Source: Synechococcus sp. BSA11S
Lineage (GTDB): Bacteria > Cyanobacteriota > Cyanobacteriia > PCC-6307 > Cyanobiaceae
DNA length: 64,000 nt
Assembly: GCF_014224355.1 (NCBI RefSeq)
Contig: NZ_VNWP01000009.1
Location: 1-64,000 of the forward strand
Direction of reading: 5' to 3'
This document shows positions 36,627 to 46,375 of this stretch, in pieces; position 1 is the stretch's first letter, and the number at the start of each line of letters is the position of its first letter. The notes beneath the pieces were generated by a model. The model worked only from the letters and a program-made list of their open reading frames with translations. It had not been told where the DNA came from and did no database searches. A program made the translations under genes and the position numbers.

Positions 36627-37763
36627 GTGAGATCATCCCGGCGCCCATTCGGCACCGGCCCGGCCGTCTCCCTGTTCACCCTCGGCACGATGCGGGCCCT
36701 CGGCAGCCCCGACCAGATGCTGGAGGTGCTGGAAGCCGCGATCGACGCTGGCATCAACCACCTCGAGACAGCCCCGTCCTACGGGCCGGCCGAGGCCTAC
36801 CTGGGCCAGGCCATGAGCAGGATCAGCGGGAGCCGCCCAGGTGCACGCGGCGATCTTGTCCTCACCAGCAAGATCCTGCCTGGGGGATCCCTGCAGAGCG
36901 GCCAGGAGCAGCTGCGCGCCAGCCTGGAGCGACTGGGGGTGTCCCGCCTCGACAACCTGGCCGTCCATGGCCTCAACCGTCCTGAGCACCTGGAGTGGGC
37001 CCTTCGGGGCGAAGGTGCCCGCCTGCTGGAGTGGGCCCTGGCAAAGGGGCTGGTGGGTCAGCTGGGCTTCAGCAGCCACGGTTCAAGGCCCCTGATCACG
37101 CAGACCCTGGCCAGCGGGCGGTTCAGCTTCTGCAGCCTGCATCTGCACCTGTTCGATCCGGAGCGGCTGCCGCTGGCGCAGCTGGCTCTCGCCGGGGGCC
37201 TGGGCGTTCTGGCCATCTCCCCAGCCGACAAGGGCGGGCGCCTCTACGACCCATCCCCCGAGCTGATCGCCGACTGCGCGCCCCTGGAGCCCCTGCGCCT
37301 GGCCTACCGCTTCCTGCTGGCCCAGGGCATCAGCACCCTGACCCTCGGGGCCGAGCGCAGGAAAGATCTGGAGCTGGCCGAGGAGCTCAGGGCCAGCGAC
37401 AGCCCCCTGGATGCGCAGGAACTGAGTGCCCTCAGCCACCTGGAGGCCAACGGCCGCGCCCGCCTCGGCCCTGAGCGCTGCGGCCAATGCCGGGCCTGCC
37501 TGCCCTGCCCGAGCGGGGTGCCGATCCCGGAGCTTCTGCGCCTGCGCAATCTGGCCCTGGGCCACGGCATGGAGGTCTTTGCCGCCGAGCGCTACAACCT
37601 GATCGGCCGGGCCGGGCACTGGTGGGAAGCCCTTGATGCCAGCGCCTGCCGCGGCTGCGCTGCCTGCCTGCCCCGCTGTCCCCACGGGTTGGAGATCCCC
37701 GCCCTGCTGGACGACACCCACCAGCGCCTGGCGGCCGCGCCCCGCCGCCGGCTCTGGGGTTAG
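36627..37763 (+). CDS. Aldo/keto reductase with C-terminal 4Fe-4S motifs
   Basis: From the GTG at 36627 the product is 378 residues. A TIM-barrel aldo/keto reductase domain has H-L-E-T-A-P-S-Y-G-P-A-E and L-T-S-K-I, so glutamate replaces the usual catalytic aspartate. A C-terminal domain carries C-G-Q-C-R-A-C-L-P-C-P and, about 60 residues on, C-R-G-C-A-A-C-L-P-R-C-P. The family is likely a redox enzyme linking NAD(P)H to iron-sulfur electron transfer. Substrate is unknown. Its end overlaps the convergent binding-protein gene by four bases. Confidence 0.88.
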   Translation: MRSSRRPFGTGPAVSLFTLGTMRALGSPDQMLEVLEAAIDAGINHLETAPSYGPAEAYLGQAMSRISGSRPGARGDLVLTSKILPGGSLQSGQEQLRASLERLGVSRLDNLAVHGLNRPEHLEWALRGEGARLLEWALAKGLVGQLGFSSHGSRPLITQTLASGRFSFCSLHLHLFDPERLPLAQLALAGGLGVLAISPADKGGRLYDPSPELIADCAPLEPLRLAYRFLLAQGISTLTLGAERRKDLELAEELRASDSPLDAQELSALSHLEANGRARLGPERCGQCRACLPCPSGVPIPELLRLRNLALGHGMEVFAAERYNLIGRAGHWWEALDASACRGCAACLPRCPHGLEIPALLDDTHQRLAAAPRRRLWG

Positions 37764-38827
37764 GACCCACTGCGGTCCCAGAGTGACTGAAGCCAATCAC
37801 GCTGCTCTGGCTGCAGTGGCGGCAGGGAGGTGCAGCGTGCAAGAACCGCCGGCTCTGGATACAGCAGGGAGGCCACAGCGGACGGCCAGCGGGCCAGCGC
37901 TGCGGCCAGGAGCTCCCGGCGCAGCGGCGGCACCCAGCCCGCCGCCAGCAGACGGTTGAGCAGGGGGGCTTCCCTGGCCTGCAGCAGCCAACGGAGCGGC
38001 GGCACCTCCCGGGTCCGGGCCGGACGCAACAGCAGGTTCCACCAGAGGGCAGAGCCGCTGGCAGGGAGCAGGGCCGTCAGGCGAGTGTCACTGCGCAACA
38101 GCGGCAGGACCCGTTGGCTGGGCAACACGGCGGACTCCACTGTGCCGGAGAGCAGGAGATTCAGGCCATCACGATCATCGAGGGCAGCCGCCTGAGCGCG
38201 CAGCCCCACGAGCTGATCGCCCAGGCGGGGATCCCTGAGGCTGGCGGGATCACCGGGGGGAAGCCCCAGCTGACGCAGGGCCAGATCGATCACCAGCCGT
38301 GGGGAGGCGGGCAGCACCAGCTGGCCGCGCAGGCTGGGGTCCATCAGCAGCATCCAGCCCTCTGCCGAGCGGGACACCAGATCGCGGCGGTTGCGCAACA
38401 CCAGCATCCAGGTGCCGAAGGCCCAGGGGTAAGCCAGGGGCAGGGCCGGTTCAGGCCGAAACAGGCGGGTGAGCAGCTGGGCCTCGGGCGCCAGCCCCTC
38501 CCAGAGTTCAGAGGCGGCAGGGGTTCCAGGCGGAACGAACGACTGCCAGTCCATGGCCTCCGCCGACCCCAGCCAACCATCCCCCAGCTGCATCAGGGCC
38601 GCACCCCGCGCGGAGAGCACCGCCTCTGGGCCCTCCAAGGGCTGGGCCCGCCAGGGATCGGGCAGGCGCTTCGCCCAGGCGGAGGGGAACTCGCCGCGGC
38701 CATAGACCAGCTGCACGGTGGAGCCGCGGCCGCAGCCCCCCAGTAGCCCCATCCCCCCCAGGGCGGAGAGCTGCAGGAGCCTGCGGCGGCTCAGGGAGAG
38801 GCTGAGCTGGTGGGGATCGGCCTGCAT
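37760..38827 (-). CDS. Extracellular solute-binding lipoprotein, PotD-like
   Basis: The 355-residue protein opens with S-R-R-R-L-L-Q-L-S-A-L-G-G-M-G-L-L-G-G-C-G-R. That combines a twin-arginine-like stretch with a lipobox cysteine. The rest resembles type 2 periplasmic binding proteins of the spermidine/putrescine class (W-Q-S-F-V-P-P-G, A-Y-P-W-A-F-G-T-W-M-L). No permease or ATPase of this class adjoins it. Ligand is unknown. It lies 20 bases downstream of cobT on the same strand. Confidence 0.75.
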   Translation of the reverse strand: MQADPHQLSLSLSRRRLLQLSALGGMGLLGGCGRGSTVQLVYGRGEFPSAWAKRLPDPWRAQPLEGPEAVLSARGAALMQLGDGWLGSAEAMDWQSFVPPGTPAASELWEGLAPEAQLLTRLFRPEPALPLAYPWAFGTWMLVLRNRRDLVSRSAEGWMLLMDPSLRGQLVLPASPRLVIDLALRQLGLPPGDPASLRDPRLGDQLVGLRAQAAALDDRDGLNLLLSGTVESAVLPSQRVLPLLRSDTRLTALLPASGSALWWNLLLRPARTREVPPLRWLLQAREAPLLNRLLAAGWVPPLRRELLAAALARWPSAVASLLYPEPAVLARCTSLPPLQPEQRDWLQSLWDRSGS

Positions 38828-38847
38828 CGCTGGACCCTAGGAGGTGA

Positions 38848-39990
38848 TCAGGTGCCGTCCTGCAGCCGCTCCATGGCGCGATCACAGGCGGTGGCCAGGG
38901 TGCCGCAGGAGCGGCCGGTCAACTCCCAGAGCAGGGCCAGACCGCCGGCCCCCACGCCTTCCTTGACATACCCCCGCTCGTAGTCCCGCAGGGCGGGGTT
39001 GCGGCAGTCGCCGAAGCGCAGGGAGCTGGCGAAGGCGATCGGGATGACCCCCCAGCGCTCTCCGAGGCGCTCGAGCAACAGTGCGAGGTTGCTGCCGGGC
39101 TCCTGGGCCACCCAGGCGGTGGTGCCGAGAGCTGCGTGCTCCGCAAGGCAGGGGCGCTGGTGGGGCGGGGCCAGGGCCAGGGCCAGGGCCAGCACCGCCG
39201 CCATCTGGCTGCCACCGGCCAGCAGCACCGGTACCCGCCGGCCAGCGGTCCCCAGCAGCACCCCCGCCGCCAGGGCCTGCATGGGATCGCCCACGGCGGC
39301 CAGCACCGCCAGAGGATCGACCACCCCCGCCAGCCCCAGTCCCGCCTGAGCCAGCCCACGGCCGGTGAGCTCGCTCTTGAGAGCATGAACCGGCTGGCGC
39401 AGGCTGCCGCTCACCAGTCCCGCCACCTCCACCCCCAGGCCGGTGAGCACCGCCTGGGCTGTGCTGGTGCCTCCGGGCACGCATTCGGCGATCAGCACCG
39501 GGGCCGGCTCGCCCGTGGTGGTGTGATGCCGGGCCGCCCCCCAGCGCTCGCCCCAGCGCAGGCCGAGACGCACCAACCGCTCCACCCGTTGCCGCGGCAT
39601 GGCGGCCCCGCTGCTGAGGCAACGGGCTGGGGTGCCTCCCAGGCGCAGATGGGGCACCGCGGGGGCCAAGGGACAACCCAGGTCCGTCACCAGCGGCACC
39701 AGGGCCAGCTCCCGGCAGACCACATGGGAGATCAGGGCCGGGCTGACCCCGGCAGGGAGGGGGGGCAGGGCATGGGGCCGTGTCCCCCCAGGACCGAGCA
39801 GCAGCAGTTCAGCGTCGGCAGCCGCCGTACGCCGACGCACCTCAGGGGTGGCTCCTGCGGCGGAGATGCCCGGCACCGCGGCGGTGTCGGTGCCGGCGAG
39901 CAACAGCAGAACCTGAGTGGCTGACCACTCGCGGGCCAGGCGCTCGCACCAGCGGCGGGCCTGACCTGGGTCACCGCAGAGGGTGATCAA
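38848..39990 (-). CDS. cobT: Nicotinate-nucleotide-dimethylbenzimidazole phosphoribosyltransferase-like protein (CobT, cyanobacterial type)
   Basis: The 380-residue product has the long glycine/alanine-rich pattern of the cyanobacterial and archaeal CobT-like family. V-L-I-A-E-C-V-P-G-G-T-S-T-A-Q-A-V-L-T-G-L-G, V-L-L-A-G-G-S-Q-M-A-A-V-L and A-S-S-L-R-F-G-D-C are family features. It would activate the lower-ligand base for cobamide assembly; many alpha-cyanobacteria make adenine-type pseudocobalamin, so the base may be adenine. It is followed by the binding-protein gene and preceded by the DUF2232 gene. Confidence 0.85.
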   Translation of the reverse strand: MITLCGDPGQARRWCERLAREWSATQVLLLLAGTDTAAVPGISAAGATPEVRRRTAAADAELLLLGPGGTRPHALPPLPAGVSPALISHVVCRELALVPLVTDLGCPLAPAVPHLRLGGTPARCLSSGAAMPRQRVERLVRLGLRWGERWGAARHHTTTGEPAPVLIAECVPGGTSTAQAVLTGLGVEVAGLVSGSLRQPVHALKSELTGRGLAQAGLGLAGVVDPLAVLAAVGDPMQALAAGVLLGTAGRRVPVLLAGGSQMAAVLALALALAPPHQRPCLAEHAALGTTAWVAQEPGSNLALLLERLGERWGVIPIAFASSLRFGDCRNPALRDYERGYVKEGVGAGGLALLWELTGRSCGTLATACDRAMERLQDGT

Positions 39991-39996
39991 GGGAGA

Positions 39997-40656
39997 TCAG
40001 AGGGGATCAAGCGCCACCAGGGAGCGCAACTGGGGGGGCGGCTCGCCGATCGGAGCCTGCAGCCGCGGAAAGATCCAGTAAGCCACCGCATGCAGGGCCA
40101 GCACGTAGACCAGGTTCTGGACCAGCACAAGGCCCAGGGCCATCAGCTGGACCTGGAGCAGGTCAGGCCCGACCCCCAGGTTGAGGAGGGAACTGAGGCG
40201 CTCGAGCACGCCGGAGGCAGCAGCGGTGATCAACACCCAGAGGTTCTCCCCCACCAACAAGGAGAGCACCGCCACCCGCACCAGAAAGCCACCACTGCCG
40301 ATCAGCAGGCCCACGCCCCAGGTGAGCCACCAGCTGCGGCGCGCCGCCCATCCCCAGCCCAGCCACAGAGCCAGCAGTCCATAGGGGAACAACACCAGGG
40401 GACCTCGGATCGGTCCCATCAACGCCACCAGCAGCAGAGAGGCCACCACCGCCCCCTCCCAACCGGGCCGCCAACCCTGCCGCACCTGCAGCAGGGCCAG
40501 GGGCAGAGGCAGGGCCAGGCGAAACAGAGCTCCCCCCACGGGCAGGTAATAGAGCCCCGCCCAGAGGAGGGCCGTGGCGGAGGCCAGGTAGGCGGTTTCC
40601 ACCAGCTGGCGGGCCTGACGGCGGCTGAGGCTGGTGGGAGGAGACGACGGAGGCAT
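39997..40656 (-). CDS. DUF2232 family membrane protein
   Basis: The 219-residue protein has a polar N terminus with R-R-Q-A-R-Q-L-V-E-T-A-Y-L-A. Several hydrophobic helices follow, including A-L-L-W-A-G-L-Y-Y-L-P-V-G-G, G-P-L-V-L-F-P-Y-G-L-L-A-L and a final pair near V-L-V-Q-N-L-V-Y-V-L. DUF2232 proteins are predicted transport or biogenesis membrane proteins related to substrate-binding components of ECF-like systems, with no proven role. It ends 7 bases before cobT begins on the same strand, a hint of a cobalamin-related function, but only by context. Confidence 0.82.
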   Translation of the reverse strand: MPPSSPPTSLSRRQARQLVETAYLASATALLWAGLYYLPVGGALFRLALPLPLALLQVRQGWRPGWEGAVVASLLLVALMGPIRGPLVLFPYGLLALWLGWGWAARRSWWLTWGVGLLIGSGGFLVRVAVLSLLVGENLWVLITAAASGVLERLSSLLNLGVGPDLLQVQLMALGLVLVQNLVYVLALHAVAYWIFPRLQAPIGEPPPQLRSLVALDPL

Positions 40657-40667
40657 CGCAGCGGGGC

Positions 40668-41219
40668 TCAGCGGGGGGCCGGGGCAGGGCTGGAAGCCGG
40701 AGCGGCGGGTGTGCCGGAAGCAGCAGCGGCAGAGGGAGTGCTTCCGGATGGCATGCGCTCGATCGTCTCCACTTCGAAACTCACTCCGGCGGACCGCAGG
40801 GCTTCGGTGACCACCTCGGCTGGAGCGGAGGGATCAGCGGTGGGCAGTTTGATGGTGATCCGGTAGGAGGCAGAGCCGACAGGTGCCTTGGCGGGCTTGA
40901 CGGATTTGGCAGGGTTGGCGGCCGTGCTGGCCTCAGTCTTGGCCGGTGGGGCAGAGGGCGAAGCGGAAGAGGAAGCGGAGGGGGAGGTCGCCCCGGGCTT
41001 CGCTGCCGGAGTCCCGGAGGATGCTGCCCCTGGAGAAGCCGTGGACGGGGTGCCTGCTGCGGAAGCACCTGGGGTGGTGGTGGTGCTCGGCGTGGCCGGT
41101 GCACTGAAGCTGCCGGAGAGGCGCTCACCCAGGGGTGTGCCGCTGCAGGCGGCCAGGGAAACGGCCAGAGAGGTGGCCAAACCCGCCAGGCTAAGGCCAC
41201 GGGCCAGGGGGCGGATCAT
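40668..41219 (-). CDS. Low-complexity lipoprotein of unknown function
   Basis: The 183-residue product begins with a lipoprotein signal, L-A-T-S-L-A-V-S-L-A-A-C-S-G. A Ser/Thr/Pro/Ala-rich spacer of about 90 residues is followed by a short folded-looking segment (S-Y-R-I-T-I-K-L-P-T-A-D-P-S-A-P-A-E-V-V). The C terminus is another Ala/Pro-rich tail. Its ATG overlaps the last base of the topA stop codon. Lgt at 12.9 kb would be the first modifying enzyme. No family is recognised; the layout suggests a surface-tethered small domain on a flexible linker. Confidence 0.7.
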   Translation of the reverse strand: MIRPLARGLSLAGLATSLAVSLAACSGTPLGERLSGSFSAPATPSTTTTPGASAAGTPSTASPGAASSGTPAAKPGATSPSASSSASPSAPPAKTEASTAANPAKSVKPAKAPVGSASYRITIKLPTADPSAPAEVVTEALRSAGVSFEVETIERMPSGSTPSAAAASGTPAAPASSPAPAPR

Positions 41220-43963
41220 CAGCCCTGGCCAGCCTGGATGATCCTGACCGCGCTGGCCCTGGGACGTCCGGTCTTGGTGGTGGAGGGGATCTTGGGCTTG
41301 CCGGCGCCCTCGACCTTGGGCTTGGCTTTGGGCTTGGCCTTTGCCTTGGCCTTGGTCGTGGTCGCGCTGGCCTTGGTGGTGCCGGTCTTGGCTGTCTTGC
41401 CCTTGCCCTTGCCGCTGGCGGCCTTGGCGGCCAGCAACTCCTGAGCCTGCTCCAGGGTGATGGCCTCCGCACCGGTCCCTTCGGGCAGGGAGGCGTTGAC
41501 CTTGCCCTGTTTCACATAGAGGCCGTAAGGACCATCGAACACCCCGATGGACTCGCTTTCCCCATCCGGGATGCCCAGATCCCGAAGCGCCGTGCGCCCT
41601 CCCCGCCCGCGCTTGGGCATGGCCAGCAGCTCAAGGGCCCGGGTGAGGCCCACCAGCAGCACATCATCCTCAGCCTTGAGTGAACGGTAATCCTTCTCAC
41701 CCTTGCCCTTGTCGTGCACCACATAGGGGCCGAAGCGGCCAAGGCCGGCCTGCACCTTGCCGCCATCGGGATGCTCACCCAGCAGCCTCGGCAGCCGCAG
41801 GAGCCCCAGAGCGTCCTCGAGGCTGAGCTCATCCGGCTTGACGCCTTTGGGCAGGGATGCCCGCTTCGGTTTGGGAGTCTCATCGCTCACCTGGCCCCGC
41901 TGCAGGTAAGGCCCGTACTGGCCGAACAGCAGATAGATGGCATCGCCGGTTTCGGGGTCGACGCCGATGGATTCAGGGCCTTCGCTCTTCTGGCGCAGGA
42001 TCAGCTCGGCCTGTTCGCCGTCGAGCTCGGCGGGGGTGATCTCCTGGGGCAGGGTGGCCTTGATCAACTCCTCGTTGCCGTCGTCCCCCACCCGCTTGGC
42101 CTCCAGGTAGGCACCGAAGCGACCAATCCGGACCACGCAGGGGAGGCCCTCCAGCTCGATCGTGCGCGAGGCAGTGGGGTCGATGTCGTCCTCCCGCTGC
42201 TGCACCTGGGTTTCCAGGCCCTTCTCCCCCTTGTAGAACTGGGTGAGGTAGGGAAGCCACTGCAGCTTGCCGGTGGAGATCTCATCCAGGCTCGACTCCA
42301 TCCGAGCGGTGAAGCTCGTGTCCACCAGGTCGGGGAAATGGCCCTCCAGCAGGGCAGTCACGGCGAAGGCCGTGAAGCTGGGGGTGAGGGCGTTGCCGGC
42401 GAGGGTGGCGTAACCCCTGTCGACGATCGTGCCGATGATGCTGGCGTAGGTGGACGGGCGGCCGATCCCTTCCTTCTCCAGCATCTTCACCAGGGCGGCC
42501 TCGCTGTAGCGAGCGGGTGGCTGGGTCTGGTGGCCGAGGGCTTCCACCCCGGCGCAGCTGGGCCGGTCATCGACCGCCAGAGAGGGCAGGAGCACCTCCT
42601 GTCCTTCGAGGGCGGCATCGGGATCATCGCTGCCCTCGACATAGGCCCGGAAGAACCCGGGGAAATCGATTCGCTTGCCGCTGGCACGGAAGGTGGCCTG
42701 CGCCACCTGCAGCTCCACGCTCAGCATCGTCAGCCGTGCATCGGCCATCTGCGAGGCCACGGTGCGCTTCCAGATCAGCTCGTAGAGAGCCAGATCCTTG
42801 CCATCAAGGCCGGTGTCCTTCGGGGTGCGAAAGGCCTCGCCTGAGGGGCGAATCGCTTCGTGGGCTTCCTGGGCGTTGCGCGATTTGGTGCTGAATTGCC
42901 GCGGTGCGGGGCTGAGATAGTCGGGTCCGTATTTCTCCTTGACGCAGGAGCGGGCGGCGTTGATCGCCTGATCGGAGAGATGCACCGAGTCGGTGCGCAT
43001 GTAGGTGATGAAGCCGCGCTCGTAGAGGCCCTGCGCGGTGCGCATGGTGTCGCGGGCGGACAGGCGCAGCTTGCGATTGGCCTCCTGCTGCAGGGTGCTG
43101 GTGGTGAAGGGCGGCACCGGCCGGCGGGTGGTGGGCTTGGCCTCCACCTCGGCCACCCGCCAGGGTTGGCTGAGCACCGTTTCGCGCAGGCTGCGAGCTT
43201 CGGATTCCTCCAGCAGGCGCACCTTGCTTCCGGCCTTGAGCGCCCCGGTGGTCTCGTCGAAATCAGAGCCGCCCGCGATTTTCTCGCCACCGACATGGGT
43301 GAGCCTGGCCTCAAAGACACTGCTGTCGTGCTCCAGACGGGCCTTGAGATCCCAGTAGGAGCCACTGCGGAAGGCCCGGCGGGCCCGCTCCCGCTGCACC
43401 AGCAGCCGCACCGCCACCGACTGAACCCGGCCGGCTGAAAGCCCCCAGGCCACCTTCTTCCAGAGCAGAGGCGAAAGGGTGTACCCCACCAGCCGATCCA
43501 GGATGCGGCGGGTTTCCTGGGCATGGACCAGCTCCATGTCCAGATCACGGGTCTGGTCGAGGGCTCGGCCGATGGCGTCCTTGGTGATCTCGTGGAACAC
43601 CATCCGCTTGACCGGCACCTTGGGGTTGAGCAGCTGCTGCAGGTGCCAGCTGATGCTCTCCCCCTCCCGGTCCTCGTCGGTGGCCAGCAGCAGCTGATCA
43701 GCTCCCTTGAGGGCCTCCTTCAGCTCCTTGACAATCTTTTTCTTGTCCTTGGGAACCACATAGAGCGGTTCGAACTGCTCGGCCGTGTTGACGCCGAGAT
43801 TGGCCCACTTCTCCCCTTTGTGGGCGGCAGGAATCTCGCTGGCGTTGTTGGGCAGGTCACGCACATGGCCCATCGACGCCTCGACACGGAAATCCTTCGG
43901 CAGGTAGCCGCGGATGGTGCGGGCCTTGGTGGGGCTCTCGACGATGACCAGCGTGTGCGCCAC
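41219..43963 (-). CDS. topA: DNA topoisomerase I with lysine/alanine-rich tail
   Basis: From the GTG at 43963 the product is 914 residues. TOPRIM is at the N terminus ([18 protein letters not shown]). The catalytic tyrosine lies in F-I-T-Y-M-R-T-D-S, and I-G-R-P-S-T-Y-A closes the cleavage core. The C-terminal third has repeated topo C-terminal modules ([31 protein letters not shown]) in place of zinc fingers. A final tail of about 60 residues is rich in Lys/Ala/Thr/Pro. It relaxes negative supercoils. Confidence 0.96.
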   Translation of the reverse strand: MAHTLVIVESPTKARTIRGYLPKDFRVEASMGHVRDLPNNASEIPAAHKGEKWANLGVNTAEQFEPLYVVPKDKKKIVKELKEALKGADQLLLATDEDREGESISWHLQQLLNPKVPVKRMVFHEITKDAIGRALDQTRDLDMELVHAQETRRILDRLVGYTLSPLLWKKVAWGLSAGRVQSVAVRLLVQRERARRAFRSGSYWDLKARLEHDSSVFEARLTHVGGEKIAGGSDFDETTGALKAGSKVRLLEESEARSLRETVLSQPWRVAEVEAKPTTRRPVPPFTTSTLQQEANRKLRLSARDTMRTAQGLYERGFITYMRTDSVHLSDQAINAARSCVKEKYGPDYLSPAPRQFSTKSRNAQEAHEAIRPSGEAFRTPKDTGLDGKDLALYELIWKRTVASQMADARLTMLSVELQVAQATFRASGKRIDFPGFFRAYVEGSDDPDAALEGQEVLLPSLAVDDRPSCAGVEALGHQTQPPARYSEAALVKMLEKEGIGRPSTYASIIGTIVDRGYATLAGNALTPSFTAFAVTALLEGHFPDLVDTSFTARMESSLDEISTGKLQWLPYLTQFYKGEKGLETQVQQREDDIDPTASRTIELEGLPCVVRIGRFGAYLEAKRVGDDGNEELIKATLPQEITPAELDGEQAELILRQKSEGPESIGVDPETGDAIYLLFGQYGPYLQRGQVSDETPKPKRASLPKGVKPDELSLEDALGLLRLPRLLGEHPDGGKVQAGLGRFGPYVVHDKGKGEKDYRSLKAEDDVLLVGLTRALELLAMPKRGRGGRTALRDLGIPDGESESIGVFDGPYGLYVKQGKVNASLPEGTGAEAITLEQAQELLAAKAASGKGKGKTAKTGTTKASATTTKAKAKAKPKAKPKVEGAGKPKIPSTTKTGRPRASAVRIIQAGQG

Positions 43964-44003
43964 AGGCAGGCGTAAAACCGGTTCCCTCTTTATCGCACCG
44001 AGG

Positions 44004-44025
44004 GGCCATGCTGCCAAACATGGCC
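44004..44025. promoter_or_regulatory. Inverted repeat between divergent topA and ndhB
   Basis: GGCCATG (44004-44010) and CATGGCC (44019-44025) form a perfect seven-base inverted repeat with an eight-base spacer, in the 108-base gap separating the two genes. A TACAGT at 44039-44044 is a possible ndhB -10 element. The repeat could be an operator or a leader hairpin for ndhB. Confidence 0.4.
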
Positions 44026-44071
44026 TGGCAACGCGGCTACAGTCCGCAGCATCACGCCCTGCCGTAGACCA

Positions 44072-45640
44072 GTGATGACGGTGTTTTGCACCCTTGCCGG
44101 TGGAGGAGCGCCGGCGATCACGGCCCTGCAGCTCAACGCCGGCGCCATCGCCCCTGAAAGCGCCGTGCTGGTGGCTCTGCTGGCCTGCCTGCTGGTGGAT
44201 CTGGCCGGGGAGGAGGCGGCGAGCCGCTGGGTGCCACCGATCTGTTACGGCGGCCTGGGCACCGCCCTGGTGCTGCTGGCCCTGCAGTGGAACGCCCCTC
44301 TGGAGCCCTCCTTCCTCGGCTCCTTCCTGGCCGACAACCTGGCCATCGCCTTCCGCGGCGTCGTGGCCGCCTCCACCCTGCTCTCGCTGCTGATCAGCTG
44401 GCGCTATGTGGAGCGCAGCGGCACGCCCGTGGGCGAATACGCCGCCATCCTGCTGGCGGCAACCCTCGGAGCGATGTTCCTCTGCGGTGCAACCGATCTG
44501 GTGAGCATCTTCATCTCACTGGAAACCCTCTCCGTCTCCAGCTACCTGCTTTCCGGCTACATGAAGCGGGATGCCCGCTCGGGTGAGGCGGCGCTCAAAT
44601 ACCTGCTGGTGGGTTCGGCGGCGGCGGCGGTGTTCCTCTACGGCGCCTCCCTCCTCTACGGCCTCACCGGCGGTGAAACCAGCCTTGAGGCGGTGGGGGT
44701 GGCCCTGCAGACCAGCGCCACCCCCGTCACGGCCCTGGCCCTGGTGTTCGTGCTGGCCACGGTGGCCTTCAAGATCGCGGCGGTGCCTTTCCACCAGTGG
44801 ACGCCGGATGTCTACGAGGGCTCCCCGACGCCGGTGGTGGCCTTCCTCTCGGTGGGTTCCAAGGCGGCGGGTTTCGCCCTGGCCCTGCGCCTGCTGGTGG
44901 GTTGTTTCGAGAGTTTCGATGCCCAGTGGAAAGTGCTCTTCACCGTGCTGGCGGTGCTGAGCATGACCCTGGGCAATGTGGTGGCCCTGGCCCAGACCTC
45001 AATGAAGCGGATGCTGGCCTACAGCTCCATCGGCCAGGCGGGCTTCGTGATGATCGGTCTGGTCTGCGGCACCGAGGACGGCTACGCGGCGATGGTGCTT
45101 TACATGGCCGCCTACCTGTTCATGAACCTGGGAGCCTTCGCCTGCATCATTCTCTTCTCGCTGCGCACAGGAAGCGACCGGATCTCCGACTACGCCGGTC
45201 TGTACCAGAAAGATCCCCTGATCACCCTTGGCCTCAGCCTCTGCCTGCTCTCCCTGGGTGGTATCCCCCCCATGCTGGGATTCTTCGGCAAGATCTACCT
45301 CTTCTTCGCAGGCTGGGCCGATCAGCAATACCTGCTGGTGGTGGTCGGTCTGATCACCTCGGTGGTCTCCATCTATTACTACATCTCAGTGATCAAGATG
45401 ATGGTGGTCAAAGAACCTCAGGAGGCTTCCGACGTGGTCAAGGCCTACCCCGAGATCAGCTGGAGCCTGACGGGAATGCAACCCCTGCGGGCCGCCCTGG
45501 TGGGTTGCGTGCTTGTCACCGCCATCGGAGGCATCCTCTCGAATCCGCTGTTCACCTGGGCCAATTCCGCCGTGGCGGGCACACCGATGCTTCAGCACGC
45601 CATCGCAGCCAGTGAGTCCGCCGTGGCCGCCCTGGGATGA
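44072..45640 (+). CDS. ndhB: NAD(P)H-quinone oxidoreductase subunit 2 (NdhB)
   Basis: The 522-residue multi-helix protein is the NuoN-type antiporter-like subunit. [32 protein letters not shown] and [15 protein letters not shown] are hallmark segments with the proton-path lysines. NdhB is part of the membrane arm of the NDH-1 complexes that serve respiration, cyclic electron flow and CO2 uptake. Either GTG 44072 or ATG 44075 may start it. Its stop overlaps the ABC ATPase start. Confidence 0.97.
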   Translation: MMTVFCTLAGGGAPAITALQLNAGAIAPESAVLVALLACLLVDLAGEEAASRWVPPICYGGLGTALVLLALQWNAPLEPSFLGSFLADNLAIAFRGVVAASTLLSLLISWRYVERSGTPVGEYAAILLAATLGAMFLCGATDLVSIFISLETLSVSSYLLSGYMKRDARSGEAALKYLLVGSAAAAVFLYGASLLYGLTGGETSLEAVGVALQTSATPVTALALVFVLATVAFKIAAVPFHQWTPDVYEGSPTPVVAFLSVGSKAAGFALALRLLVGCFESFDAQWKVLFTVLAVLSMTLGNVVALAQTSMKRMLAYSSIGQAGFVMIGLVCGTEDGYAAMVLYMAAYLFMNLGAFACIILFSLRTGSDRISDYAGLYQKDPLITLGLSLCLLSLGGIPPMLGFFGKIYLFFAGWADQQYLLVVVGLITSVVSIYYYISVIKMMVVKEPQEASDVVKAYPEISWSLTGMQPLRAALVGCVLVTAIGGILSNPLFTWANSAVAGTPMLQHAIAASESAVAALG

Positions 45641-46362
45641 GCAACCTGAGCGCGCTCCAGGAGACGCCCAACCGTCCGTCAGAGGCCTACCCAGGTCCGG
45701 TGGCCCGCCTCGATCACATCAGCAAGATCTACGGCGCCGGCGACACGGAGGTGCGCGCCCTCGACGACCTCTGCCTCACCGTGCAGCCGGGTGACTACCT
45801 GGCGGTGATGGGCACCTCGGGCTCCGGCAAGAGCACGGCGATGAACATCCTTGGCTGCCTGGATCGTCCCACCTCCGGCAGCTACCTGCTCCGAGGAATC
45901 CCTGTGGAACACCTCGACGATGATGCCCTGGCGGACCTGCGCAACCGCAGCCTCGGCTTCGTGTTCCAGCAGTTCCACCTGCTGCCGCACCTGAGCGCCC
46001 TCGACAACGTGATCCTGCCGATGGTCTATGCGGGGGTACCAGCGAAGGAACGCCGGGAGCGGGCCGCCGCGGCCCTGGGGAGGGTCGGCCTAGCCAAGCG
46101 CCTGCGCAACAAACCCAACGAACTCTCTGGAGGCCAGCAACAACGGGTTGCCGTGGCCAGGGCGATCATCAACCAGCCAGCACTGCTGCTGGCCGATGAG
46201 CCCACCGGAGCCCTCGATTCCCATACCACCCAGGAGGTGCTGGAGATCTTCGACGACCTCCATCGTCAGGGGATGACGGTGGTGCTGGTGACCCACGAAG
46301 ACGACGTGGCCGCACGGGCCGAGCGGGTCGTTCACTTCCGCGACGGCCACATCGCCGACTGA
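45637..46362 (+). CDS. ABC transporter ATP-binding protein (MacB/LolD/DevA type)
   Basis: The 241-residue ATPase has Walker [10 protein letters not shown], the Q loop F-V-F-Q-Q-F-H-L-L, the signature [14 protein letters not shown] and Walker [14 protein letters not shown]. This subclass pairs with FtsX-like permeases and a membrane fusion protein in MacAB or DevBCA exporters. No permease lies beside it. An adaptor is encoded at 1738-2934, but linkage is only a guess. Its ATG overlaps the ndhB stop by four bases. Confidence 0.93.
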   Translation: MSNLSALQETPNRPSEAYPGPVARLDHISKIYGAGDTEVRALDDLCLTVQPGDYLAVMGTSGSGKSTAMNILGCLDRPTSGSYLLRGIPVEHLDDDALADLRNRSLGFVFQQFHLLPHLSALDNVILPMVYAGVPAKERRERAAAALGRVGLAKRLRNKPNELSGGQQQRVAVARAIINQPALLLADEPTGALDSHTTQEVLEIFDDLHRQGMTVVLVTHEDDVAARAERVVHFRDGHIAD

Positions 46363-46375
46363 GGCAGCCCAGGAT

